A DNA stretch of 64,000 nucleotides from Mangrovicoccus sp049603835 (GCA_049603835.1 JBMYSZ010000010.1:1-64000), one strand, 5' to 3'; numbered from the stretch's first letter, positions 27,606-35,637 are shown. The notes: generated by a model from the sequence alone, not told the origin. Translations and numbers: made by a program.

Positions 27606-27626
27606 GCCCCGGCTCAGGGCCGGGGC
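27606..27626 (-). other. GC-rich hairpin between tctC and tctB
   Basis: GCCCCGGC (27606-27613) and GCCGGGGC (27619-27626) form an 8-bp stem with a 5-base loop, just after the tctC stop. There is no T-run, so it more likely protects the tctC message or attenuates transcription than stops it, giving more binding protein than permease. Confidence 0.5.
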
Positions 27627-27634
27627 GGTTCGGC

Positions 27635-28621
27635 TTAGAGGAAGCCGAGCTTTTTCATCAGATCACCGATTTGCTTTTCCTGAGTTTCCAGGAAGGCGCG
27701 GAAATCATCGCCGGAATTATGGATGTCGACCCAGCCATTGCGGTCACGAACTTCCGCCCAGGCATCGGTGCCATACATGGCTGCAAGCGCTTCTTGGAAT
27801 TTCGCGACTTTCGCGTCGTCCAGGCCAGGCGCTGCAAAGAAACCGCGCCAATTGACGAATTGGGTATCAAGCCCCTGCTCCATCATGGTCGGCGCATCAG
27901 CAAAGGCCGCGACCCGCTCTGGTGCGGTCACGCCGAGGATCTTGACCTCGCCGGCCTTAGCCATTTCGACCGCTTCGGAAAAGCCGGTGGACAGCGCCTT
28001 GATCTCGCCCGACAGCAGTGCGGCCATGGCCGGACCACCAGTGTCATAGGGGATATATTTAAAGCCGGTCGGATCTTCGCCCGCGGCTTCCATCGCCATC
28101 GCGGCCACCAGATGGTCCATACCGCCCGGCACAGAACCGCCGCCAATGGCCACGCCCGACGGATCGGCGCGATAGGCTTCTAGCAGCTGGTTCATATTGG
28201 AAATATCGCTGTCCTTATGCACGACCAGCGCGGCGTAATCACCGATGGTTCCGGCCACCAGAGTCAGATCGCGGAAGCTTTGCGGAAAGACACCTGTAAG
28301 CGAGCGAATGACGATGGGCGTGGAATTGACCATCAGCGTGTCTTGGTTGCTTTCGGCATTCTCGATCAAAAAGCCGATCGCTTTACCGCCGCCGCCGCCG
28401 GACATATTTTCATAAGATGCCGTCCCGACCAGACCCGCATTGGTCAGCGCCTCGCCCGTGCCGCGGGCTGTACCATCCCAACCACCGCCAGCGCCGCCAG
28501 GGATAAGGAAGTGGACTTTCTCCAAGATCTGATCATCAGACGCCATAGCCGGAGCGCCAAAAGTCAAAGCTGCCAATGCAGCACCAAGAACGACCCGGCG
28601 GGTCGTGGCAAAGTTCTTCAT
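27635..28621 (-). CDS. tctC: Tripartite tricarboxylate transporter substrate-binding protein TctC
   Basis: A 328-residue periplasmic solute-binding protein. The ATG at 28621 follows a strong GGGAGGA ribosome-binding site and begins a signal peptide (TTRRVVLGAALAALTFGAPAMA); cleavage likely after AMA. The mature protein has the Bug/TctC-type FLIPGGAGGGWDGTARG ligand loop near residue 40. It captures the carboxylate for TctA/TctB. First gene of the operon; the promoter should lie in 28622-28783. An upstream in-frame start at 28744 is unlikely. Confidence 0.93.
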   Translation of the reverse strand: MKNFATTRRVVLGAALAALTFGAPAMASDDQILEKVHFLIPGGAGGGWDGTARGTGEALTNAGLVGTASYENMSGGGGGKAIGFLIENAESNQDTLMVNSTPIVIRSLTGVFPQSFRDLTLVAGTIGDYAALVVHKDSDISNMNQLLEAYRADPSGVAIGGGSVPGGMDHLVAAMAMEAAGEDPTGFKYIPYDTGGPAMAALLSGEIKALSTGFSEAVEMAKAGEVKILGVTAPERVAAFADAPTMMEQGLDTQFVNWRGFFAAPGLDDAKVAKFQEALAAMYGTDAWAEVRDRNGWVDIHNSGDDFRAFLETQEKQIGDLMKKLGFL

Positions 28622-28783
28622 GGGTTCCTCCCGTTTTGCAGCTTTGCGCTGCTCGTGGCGGCGCCTTCGTGGTTCCGCTTGCGACATTTTAATCACTAGA
28701 CGCGGCCCGGCGTCCAGAGGGGGAAAGATAGTTTTCTCAATCAAATGGAGGATTACGTCGGGTTGCGCCGGCGGCGGGTGTGG

Positions 28784-29281
28784 TTAATTCTGGGACCAGA
28801 GGGCTTTGGCCTCGGCGGCGCGGGCGCGGGCGATGCTTTGGGAGAGGGCGGAATTGCTGCTAGGCGCATAGCTGAAATCGGGCCGCTCATCGCTATGGGA
28901 AAAATCCGGGCGCGGGCTGGATTGCGCTGCTTGCACCGCCTGAGCCTGAAGCCGTTGCTGACGAAGCCGCGCGATGTCTTGGTCACTGGCGGCGCTGGTC
29001 GGTGGCAATTGTGCCAGCCCCACCTCCAGGTCCCGAAGCCGCTGGGCCTGTGCCCGAGCCGCATGATCATAAGCCAGATCCTGGCTATTGATCCGGGGAA
29101 ATTGCGCGACGGGGAAAGCCTGCGGGCTGGTTTTTTCAGAAATGGGCAGACTTGGTGGCTGATAGGTGAGGGGCGCGGGGGGCTCCTCTGTCAGTTCTGT
29201 CATCGGAGCGCAGCCAAGCAGAAGCCCAGCCAAAAGCAGCGCGGCGCAAAGGCGAGCAGGGATAGCGGGTAAACCAGTCAT
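28784..29281 (-). CDS. Hypothetical lipoprotein
   Basis: A 165-residue protein that I do not recognise. The N-terminus is a lipoprotein signal (hydrophobic AALLLAGLLLGC, lipid-modified Cys about residue 24), followed by a Pro-rich linker and an Ala/Gln/Arg-rich, probably helical region (residues ~70-120). Lies on the minus strand 162 bp upstream of tctC and 34 bp downstream of the SARP-type regulator. Likely anchored in the outer membrane; no function can be assigned. Confidence 0.7.
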   Translation of the reverse strand: MTGLPAIPARLCAALLLAGLLLGCAPMTELTEEPPAPLTYQPPSLPISEKTSPQAFPVAQFPRINSQDLAYDHAARAQAQRLRDLEVGLAQLPPTSAASDQDIARLRQQRLQAQAVQAAQSSPRPDFSHSDERPDFSYAPSSNSALSQSIARARAAEAKALWSQN

Positions 29282-29315
29282 AAAGGGAATATAGGCGCAT
29301 TGCCGCCAAAGGTCA

Positions 29316-30926
29316 CTAAATCAGGCCGGAGCGCGCCAAACCCGTCACCCCGGCCGCACGCAGCGAATCCACCGGATATTCCGCATGGCGCATTGTATCG
29401 GTGCTGAAGTCCGGCTCCAGAATTTTGAGCTTGGTGACCGTTGAAAAGGCCTCTTCCTCAAGACCGAAATCATATTCCAAAGCCGCCTTAAAGCGCAGGG
29501 CTGGGCGGAATTCCGGGGCGAATTTATGGGCCCGGCGGGCATAAAGCAGCGCAGCTTGTTTGTCGTGATTGGCCAGGGCCACGACCATCTGACTGCCATA
29601 AATAAAGCCGCCATAAAGATTGACCATCTCATCTTGACCAGCCATGGAAATTTCGCGCAGAGCCTCGGCCTTTTTGCCAAAATGCGATAGCGCCATGGAT
29701 AAGGTCGCGCGGGCAAAGCCATTTTCCGGATCGATCTTTTTCGCGCGTTCCGCAAAATTCACCGCCGCAGGAACGTCATTGCGATACCAGGCAAAAAGCG
29801 AACTCACCGCCAGGGTAAATGCATTATCGAACCGGATCGCGCGAGCGCGGGCCAGAAGTTCATCAACCTCTTCGACCACCGCCGGTTCATTTTCGGCCAT
29901 GCGCTCGAAGAGCAGTGTATTGCGAATAAAGGCGCGGAGGGTCAAAAACACTTGGTTTCGCCCGTCGGGATCACGATTTAGCAGGTCTTCATCAGCGGCA
30001 AAGAGGCTGGTTTTTTCATAGCCGAACACGGCTTGCCAGGGCGGAACCGCAGCCAGCTTTTCCCGGACCGTGTAATTTGAAGCACCAGAAATCACCCCGA
30101 AGGTGGTGGCTTGGCAAATCTCGGCCCAAATATCGCTGTGATCCTCTAGGGGACGGCGGAAATTACGCCACCAAAGATGGGTGCCGGTACGATTATCCAC
30201 CAAGGCGACGCGAATATGAAGTTGTCCCATGATTTCAGAGGCATTCGCGCGCAAAATCAGATGATCGGGCTTGGGATCATGGCCGCTGATCGCAAAGATC
30301 ATATCAAAGCCGATCGTATCCGCCGCGCGGCACAGCGCATCGCCGATCACCAAATCGCAAGGCGCACAGAAATCGGGGTTAGGGCCGGTGGTCAGTTCCA
30401 GAAAAATGCTTTGGTTCGGAATTTCGAAGGCCGAAACAGTTTTGGCCGGTGTCTCGGTCGGGGCTGGCGAAGTCTGTATTTCGGGCGCAGCAGGGCGGAT
30501 GGATTGCCAGTCTGCGCGCTGTTTTTCCAACCAAGTCTGAAATTCAGTATGGGGGACTTCTAACCCATCGGCAAAAATCGGCGTTTCATCCTTGGGCCAA
30601 TTTTCCGGCGGGGTAGAGCCAATTTCGACCCGCTCCGGATCCAATGACACCCAAATATTATCGGCTTTCAGTATATCTTTTAAATCCAGGCCCAAAGCTA
30701 TTCGAATATTCTTTAGATCCTGGCGTAAACTATCATTTGCCTGCTTGGGCGAGCGATCCGCCCAAAGTAGCGATTTTAATTTAGTACGGCTGACACGGAA
30801 TTTTGGCGAACAGGCGAGAAACAGCAAAATGGCCTGCGCCCTTTTGCTTTTCAGGGGCAGATCAGCCCCAGAACCGGCATGCATACGAAACGGACCGGCA
30901 AAGTTTATAGTTAATGTTTCTGCCAT
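29316..30926 (-). CDS. SARP/AfsR-type transcriptional regulator with TolB-like and TPR regions
   Basis: A 536-residue probable regulator. Residues ~1-100 form an OmpR/SARP-like winged-helix DNA-binding domain (LKSKRAQAILLFLACSP, then LKSLLWADRSPKQANDSLRQDLKNIR). Residues ~170-270 resemble the TolB-N-like domain found between DNA-binding or cyclase domains and TPRs (ILRANASEIMG, then VDNRTGTHLWWRNF). The C-terminal ~200 residues are TPR-like helices. The ATG at 30926 is chosen because the winged helix begins there; a start at 30983 adds 19 unrelated residues. Divergent from the PAP2-subtilase pair across 129 bp and therefore its likely regulator. Confidence 0.82.
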   Translation of the reverse strand: MAETLTINFAGPFRMHAGSGADLPLKSKRAQAILLFLACSPKFRVSRTKLKSLLWADRSPKQANDSLRQDLKNIRIALGLDLKDILKADNIWVSLDPERVEIGSTPPENWPKDETPIFADGLEVPHTEFQTWLEKQRADWQSIRPAAPEIQTSPAPTETPAKTVSAFEIPNQSIFLELTTGPNPDFCAPCDLVIGDALCRAADTIGFDMIFAISGHDPKPDHLILRANASEIMGQLHIRVALVDNRTGTHLWWRNFRRPLEDHSDIWAEICQATTFGVISGASNYTVREKLAAVPPWQAVFGYEKTSLFAADEDLLNRDPDGRNQVFLTLRAFIRNTLLFERMAENEPAVVEEVDELLARARAIRFDNAFTLAVSSLFAWYRNDVPAAVNFAERAKKIDPENGFARATLSMALSHFGKKAEALREISMAGQDEMVNLYGGFIYGSQMVVALANHDKQAALLYARRAHKFAPEFRPALRFKAALEYDFGLEEEAFSTVTKLKILEPDFSTDTMRHAEYPVDSLRAAGVTGLARSGLI

Positions 30927-30998
30927 TGTGCCAATCAAAGTGATATATCTTTTGTTTTTACTATACTGAGCCTCTTGCCTCAAGGTCAGCAGATCCCT

Positions 30999-31029
30999 AC
31001 GTTAAGAATACCACGTTAATTTGGGTTAA
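30999..31029. promoter_or_regulatory. Direct GTTAA repeats in the divergent promoter
   Basis: ACGTTAA occurs at 30999-31005 and 31013-31019, with a third GTTAA at 31025-31029. Regularly spaced direct repeats fit the binding mode of SARP/OmpR-type winged-helix proteins. The 9-mer GTTAAGAAT at 31001-31009 recurs inside the coding repeat at 31080-31088. Suggestive only. Confidence 0.4.
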
Positions 31030-31055
31030 TTTTAAACAAGGGGATAAACGCAACC

Positions 31056-32285
31056 ATGCCTTCGGTAAACGTGAAGAATGTTAAGAATGTTAAGAACGTC
31101 AAAAACGTCAAAAATGTAAAAAACGTCAAAAATGTGAAAGACTTACGCGGGTCTATGGATTTCGACTCTGATGGCGGATCCGGGTCTTCGTTGCTGAGCG
31201 GTGCACTGATTTCGACCCGCGACGGCACTTTGGGGGCCGCTGATTATCAAGCGACACCGATTGATCAAATTAAACCAGCACATATCAAAAACCGCGAAGA
31301 AGGCTACAAAGCCCGATTCTTTCGACTCAGTGGCGAGCAGCGTTCTGTCGTTGCCGTCGCCGATTTGATGCAAGTTTTCTCTTTCGATGTATCATATGTG
31401 AATGAGGATATGGGGCACTCGCTGGTGACCTTGCTGTGCGAATGCACCGAAGCCGGAGCGCATCAGCCTATCGTCGCAAAGCCTTTGATGCGGATTAGAC
31501 GTCCGTCGAATGAGTATCTCAGCAAAGCGGCAAAGCTCGTCGACAATTACGTGGATCTGCGCGACGAGCGGAATGTGGAAATTAATATCCAGATTGAGGA
31601 TATCTTGTCCTTCTTCGGGATGGTGACGCCGCTTCATGGCACCTCCTATCGCTGGACGCTGGAGCTCTTGGATGTGGCGATGGATGTGGCTTCGGCCCTG
31701 GTTCAAAGCGTCAAGCTTGATCTGGGTTGCCCGCGGCCTGAACTCTTTTCGCCAAGTTTGCAGCCGATCATCCAAACTCCAAGCCATGGGACCTTCCCTA
31801 GCGGACATTCGACTCAGGCCTTTACCGTGGCCAGCTTGCTATATTGCCTGCGCTTTGCGTCGAAGAACCCGGATATGGATAACGAGTTCTGCGTCTCCGA
31901 GGATGAAACTCGCTTGATGAAGATCGCGAACCGGATCGCGGTTAATCGCACTGTGGCTGGGGTGCATTTCCCGGTGGATAGCGCGGCGGGTGCAATGCTG
32001 GGGATCACTCTTGGGCGCACGCTGTATCGCATTGCCACTGGCGCACCGGATATGGTGCAGGGGCGCAATTTCGATGCGGCGCAATATATGTTGGCGGGGC
32101 AAGACGGGCTGAGCGACCAGCCGCGGGATTTCAACCTGTTGGAACTGAGCGAGTTGATGAAAGCCGAAGGCCCGGCCTCGGCCACCCCCGAAGATATGGC
32201 CGAGCAGATCGCTCCGCGCACTAGCATGATCTTGAAACTGCTTTGGGAAAAAGCGGATGAAGAATGGAAAGGTCGCTGGGGATGA
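31056..32285 (+). CDS. PAP2 / vanadium-haloperoxidase-fold protein with N-terminal VKN repeat
   Basis: A 409-residue protein with the three PAP2 superfamily motifs: KLDLGCPRP (Lys220, Arg227), PSGHS (His251) and NRTVAGVHFPVD (Arg298, His304, Asp308). These bind phosphate or vanadate, so it may be an acid phosphatase or a vanadium-dependent haloperoxidase; motifs alone cannot tell. There are no convincing transmembrane segments, unlike lipid-phosphate PAP2 enzymes, which favours the soluble haloperoxidase-like branch. Unusually, residues 6-29 are eight VKN/VKD triplets directly after the Met, and no signal peptide is visible. The 3' end overlaps the subtilase start (ATGA), so the two proteins are made together. 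Divergent from the SARP-type regulator. Confidence 0.83.
   Translation: MPSVNVKNVKNVKNVKNVKNVKNVKNVKDLRGSMDFDSDGGSGSSLLSGALISTRDGTLGAADYQATPIDQIKPAHIKNREEGYKARFFRLSGEQRSVVAVADLMQVFSFDVSYVNEDMGHSLVTLLCECTEAGAHQPIVAKPLMRIRRPSNEYLSKAAKLVDNYVDLRDERNVEINIQIEDILSFFGMVTPLHGTSYRWTLELLDVAMDVASALVQSVKLDLGCPRPELFSPSLQPIIQTPSHGTFPSGHSTQAFTVASLLYCLRFASKNPDMDNEFCVSEDETRLMKIANRIAVNRTVAGVHFPVDSAAGAMLGITLGRTLYRIATGAPDMVQGRNFDAAQYMLAGQDGLSDQPRDFNLLELSELMKAEGPASATPEDMAEQIAPRTSMILKLLWEKADEEWKGRWG
31071..31142 (+). repeat. 9-bp coding tandem repeat, eight units, encoding (VKN)7-VKD
   Basis: Eight consecutive 9-base units directly after the fifth codon. Units differ mostly at synonymous third positions (GTG, GTT, GTC, GTA for Val; AAG or AAA for Lys; AAT or AAC for Asn), while the peptide is preserved until the last Asp. 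Confidence 0.95.
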
Positions 32286-34048
32286 CCGTCAGACCATATT
32301 TTTCGGAAAAGGGATTTCGCACGCCTCCCAAATGGGGGGATGGCACGCCGCTTTCGCTGGATTTCAGCGGGCTGATCGAAAGAGCGATCGGGCCTGGTTA
32401 TAGTGAGGCGCTGAAAAAGGCTCTGGTCTCTGCTTTCGAAGATTATGCGCCCTTGGTGCAGAAATTCGGTGATTTTGCGGCGTCTGGCAGTTTGACGCCG
32501 GGGGATCAGTTCCGCAAAGATGGGCTCGGGGCGATGCCGCTTCTGCCTGAAAGCACAGCCAAAGCCGTGGCCGAGGCGCCTTGTGTGCTGGCGGTGATGG
32601 ATGAAACTCTGCCCTATGGGCATAGCGTCCTGCGTCGGCCTTTCGGAGAAACTCGGCTGGCCGAGATCTGGTTGCAAGACTGCCATCCTTGGCCCGATCA
32701 GCATAGTGATCTGCCCTTTGGTCGCGCCGTTAGCGGCGCCCAGGTGGCTCAGATCGAGGCAAGCGGGGTGACGCGTTTGGATCCTCGGGCGGTCTATTAC
32801 AAAACCGGGCCGCTGGATCCGCTCTATCCGGGACAGCAGCAGCGTTATGCGCAAAATCACAGCCATGGTTCTGCGGTTCTGGGCCTCGCGGCGGAGCCCT
32901 TTGACGGCACTGCGCCGCAAGGTTCGGCGCCGGTGATTATGGGGGTGAATGTCCCGCCCAATGCGGTGCGGGATACATCCGGGGCGCTTTTGCCCTTCTT
33001 CCTGATCATGGGCATGCTCTATGTGTTAGAGCGAAGCCGGAAGCTGGCCGCTCAGCTGGCGCCTTATCGCGAAGATGGGCAAGCGCCCGAAATTCCAGTG
33101 GTTTTCTCGCTAAGCTTCGGGATTTTGGCGGGGCCAAAAGATGGCAGCCACCCGTTAGAGCAGGTGATGGATGCATTGGCCGCGTCGGATTTGTCAGGGC
33201 TTGGGCCGGTGAAATTCGTCCTGCCCATGGGCAATGCGCGACGGGCTGCCGCGACAGCGACAGTGCCATCGGGCAAATCGCTAGGGCTGCGGCTTTTGCC
33301 GGATGATTGGACCCCGTCCTATCTGGAAATCTGGGCGCCGCGCCGGACTGACAAACCCAAAGCGCAAAGCCGGATTTCCGTGACCCTGACCTCGCCCAGC
33401 GGCGAAGAGCTTAGCTTCGCCGGAGGCGCGGTGGGCACAATCACCAGTCAAAGCCTGGCTGCGGTAGGCGCAGGGGCTACGGTCTTGGCCCATTGGATCG
33501 CTAATGAAACCGCTGAAGGCTGGCGCGAAGCGGTAGTGATCGAATTCCCGGCAACAGCTAGCCAGGATCTTTCGGCGCCTGTAGCGCCTGCGGGTCGATG
33601 GCGGTTGACGCTGACCGATGCAGAGGGCGCCGAATTGCAGGCGCATGTGCAGCGGGATGATCCCTTGGACGGGCTTAGCTCGGGCGGGCGGCAAGGACGG
33701 TTTGAAGTACCCGAAGACGGGGTAATTCTGGATGCAACCGGAACTGTCAGCGCCTTTGCCACGGGCGCAGGCGTAACCCGTGCGGGTGGTGTTTATCTGG
33801 ATGCCGTCCCGGAAGAGGGCGAAACCCATGTCTTGGCCCCTTATTCGGGGGCGCTATGGGACGGGGCCGATAACCCAGATGGTGACGCTTTCGCCCCAAC
33901 GGAGCGGTCCGCGACATCGCCGGGTGTCCCGGTCCATTCCCTGGTGGGCGGGCGCAGCTTGCCTGGCTCTGGCACGAGTATGGCCGCGCCCCAGATCGCT
34001 CGGCAAATGGCGCAGGCCTTGATCGACGGCATGTCGAGTTCAGGGTGA
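32282..34048 (+). CDS. Divergent subtilase (S8-like) peptidase
   Basis: A 588-residue protein with a subtilase catalytic set in unusual spacing: Asp107 (LAVMDE), His195 (NHSHGSAVLG), oxyanion Asn318 (LPMGN) and Ser566 (GSGTSMAAPQ). Asp-His is 88 residues apart (32 in subtilisin BPN') and Asn-Ser is 248 (66 in BPN'), the latter because of a beta-rich insert at about 340-490. There is no signal peptide or propeptide-like region that I recognise, so it may work in the cytoplasm. The ATG at 32282 overlaps the PAP2 gene stop. A hydrophobic stretch at ~236-250 may be core rather than membrane. The target is unknown; the partner protein is a candidate. Confidence 0.8.
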   Translation: MTVRPYFSEKGFRTPPKWGDGTPLSLDFSGLIERAIGPGYSEALKKALVSAFEDYAPLVQKFGDFAASGSLTPGDQFRKDGLGAMPLLPESTAKAVAEAPCVLAVMDETLPYGHSVLRRPFGETRLAEIWLQDCHPWPDQHSDLPFGRAVSGAQVAQIEASGVTRLDPRAVYYKTGPLDPLYPGQQQRYAQNHSHGSAVLGLAAEPFDGTAPQGSAPVIMGVNVPPNAVRDTSGALLPFFLIMGMLYVLERSRKLAAQLAPYREDGQAPEIPVVFSLSFGILAGPKDGSHPLEQVMDALAASDLSGLGPVKFVLPMGNARRAAATATVPSGKSLGLRLLPDDWTPSYLEIWAPRRTDKPKAQSRISVTLTSPSGEELSFAGGAVGTITSQSLAAVGAGATVLAHWIANETAEGWREAVVIEFPATASQDLSAPVAPAGRWRLTLTDAEGAELQAHVQRDDPLDGLSSGGRQGRFEVPEDGVILDATGTVSAFATGAGVTRAGGVYLDAVPEEGETHVLAPYSGALWDGADNPDGDAFAPTERSATSPGVPVHSLVGGRSLPGSGTSMAAPQIARQMAQALIDGMSSSG

Positions 34049-34090
34049 AACGCTGCCGCGTCTAAGCCGGTAAGTCTTTCATAAACAACA

Positions 34091-34117
34091 AAAGGGGCAG
34101 TCTTATCCTGCCCCTTT
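34091..34117. terminator. Bidirectional intrinsic terminator
   Basis: AAAGGGGCAG (34091-34100) pairs with CTGCCCCTTT (34108-34117), a 10-bp stem with a 7-base loop, between the convergent subtilase and dadA-like genes. The A/T flanks let it work both ways. Confidence 0.8.
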
Positions 34118-34160
34118 GTCAACTCTAGCGGTGCGTCACACACCTGGTTTCCGATGCGGA

Positions 34161-35411
34161 TTACTCGGCGGCGATGGCCATGCCACCATAGGTCGGAGCA
34201 CGCGTGTCGCGCAGGCCAGTCGCCACGGCCTGGCCCACCAGCTCGGCAGTGGCGCCCGAAAGGGTCCAGCCTAGATGCCCGTGACCGGTATTATAGAAAA
34301 CGCGCGGATTCCGACCGGCGCCGATTTTTGGCATCATATTCGGCATCATTGGGCGCAGACCGGCCCAAGGAATAACTTGCTCGGTCGAAACGCCGGGGAA
34401 GTATTTTTCGCACCATGCCACCAGCGGCTTAATCCGATCCGCGCGAATATCGCGGTTTTCACCGTTGAATTCCGCAGTACCTGCAATGCGGAAACGATCC
34501 ATGCCCAGGCGCGAGGTGACGATTTTCGCGTCATCATCCAAAAGCGAGGCGAAAGGCGCGGCTTCTTGGCTGGCTTGGTCATCCATTTTCACGGTGATGG
34601 AATAGCCTTTGACTGGATAGATATTGACCCGGTCGCCAAAGCCCGCCGCCAAATCACGGCTGCCAACCCCGGCGCAGACCACTACACCGTCATAGGAGTC
34701 GAAGCCCTGCTCTGTGCCGATTTCGACCCGGTCGCCCAAAGATTTGGCCGAGGTCACATCGCGCCCCATTTCAAACCGCACACCTTGGGCCCGCAGCCAT
34801 TCGGCCAGACCGAACGTGTATTTATGAATGTCGCCAGTGCTATCGCTTTCTGTCAGGAAACCACCCGCGAAAGAGCCATGCAATTGCGGCACGGCGCGCT
34901 TGACCTCTGCCTCGGTCAGCTCTTCGCGGCCCAGCCCCGCCTTAATATAGAGTTTATTGACCTTGCGCGCCTTGGCCATATCCGCGTCAGATTTATAGAA
35001 ATGCACGATCCCAGCCGGGCTGTGGTTGAAATCCACTCCGGCCGTATCGGCCATAGCCAGGAAAACACCGCGCGCTTTCTGCGCCAATTCAGCGGTTTTG
35101 ACGGTATTGGCCTCATATTGCGGGATCGCGGCCAGGAATTCAGCCATCCAGCTCAGCTTGTGCCAAGACGGGGTCGGGTTCACGAGCAAAGGCGCATCGG
35201 CCTTCAGCATCCATTTCAGACCCTTGAAGACGGTTGACCAGGAATTCCAAACCTCGCCATTGCTGGCTGAAAGCTGGCCGCCATTGGCAAAGCTGGTCTC
35301 CATACCTGCATAGCGCTGGCGATCATAAACGGTGACGTCAAAGCCACGCTGAAACAGTTGAAAAGCAGTGGTCACACCGGTGATACCAGCGCCAAGAACG
35401 GCAACTTTCAT
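34161..35411 (-). CDS. dadA: FAD-dependent amino-acid dehydrogenase, DadA-like
   Basis: A 416-residue flavoprotein of the DAO/DadA family. The N-terminal VAVLGAGITGVTTAF is the FAD Rossmann motif, followed by the family stretch ETSFANGGQLSASNGEVWNSW; the C-terminus has GHGHLGWTLSGATAELV. It would oxidise an amino acid to the keto acid plus ammonia with electrons to the respiratory chain. I prefer the ATG at 35411, with GGGG seven bases upstream; ATG 35417 is close. Its leader holds a tandem glycine riboswitch, so glycine is a likely substrate or signal, unlike classical D-alanine DadA. No racemase gene is adjacent. Confidence 0.88.
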   Translation of the reverse strand: MKVAVLGAGITGVTTAFQLFQRGFDVTVYDRQRYAGMETSFANGGQLSASNGEVWNSWSTVFKGLKWMLKADAPLLVNPTPSWHKLSWMAEFLAAIPQYEANTVKTAELAQKARGVFLAMADTAGVDFNHSPAGIVHFYKSDADMAKARKVNKLYIKAGLGREELTEAEVKRAVPQLHGSFAGGFLTESDSTGDIHKYTFGLAEWLRAQGVRFEMGRDVTSAKSLGDRVEIGTEQGFDSYDGVVVCAGVGSRDLAAGFGDRVNIYPVKGYSITVKMDDQASQEAAPFASLLDDDAKIVTSRLGMDRFRIAGTAEFNGENRDIRADRIKPLVAWCEKYFPGVSTEQVIPWAGLRPMMPNMMPKIGAGRNPRVFYNTGHGHLGWTLSGATAELVGQAVATGLRDTRAPTYGGMAIAAE

Positions 35412-35456
35412 AGACATACCCCATGGGTTGGGCACAGGCATCCACCTGCGCTAAAC

Positions 35457-35637
35457 CCCCTCCGTCCAGAACCTGAGAGTTTCACCGCGACCGGATCATT
35501 CCTAATCGTGGCTTGCTCCTTCGGTGGGCCTTGCAGCCACTCTTCGGAGTTTTAAACCTCAAGCCGGTCCCTTGTACCTGAGAGATTGTCGGGGCGATTG
35601 CTCCTTCGGTGGCGGATATCTCCGCGCTCTCCCGGCT
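35457..35637 (-). promoter_or_regulatory. Tandem glycine riboswitch
   Basis: Read on the minus strand, two glycine-aptamer cores are visible: GCCACCGAAGGAGCAA (about 35597-35612) ending in CTCTCAGGTACAAGGG, and CCACCGAAGGAGCAA (about 35513-35527) ending in CTCTCAGGTTC. The two aptamers share the conserved ACCGAAGGAGCAA element and are joined by a short linker, as in the cooperative gcvT-type switch. The expression platform lies between 35457 and the ATG at 35411. The remainder of the 314-bp gap (35638-35725) shows no gene. Confidence 0.93.

Noticed and set aside
31071..31142. Short tandem repeat considered as CRISPR-like or a mobile-element scar
   Set aside because: Units are 9 bp, contiguous without spacers, and in frame with an enzyme gene.
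31814..32920. 368-codon minus-strand frame opposite the PAP2 and subtilase genes
   Set aside because: Arg/His-rich translation with no recognisable domain and no ribosome-binding site; both opposite genes have full catalytic motifs.
34275..35237. 320-codon plus-strand frame opposite the dadA-like gene
   Set aside because: The dadA-like protein has clear FAD motifs and a riboswitch; the opposite translation has none.
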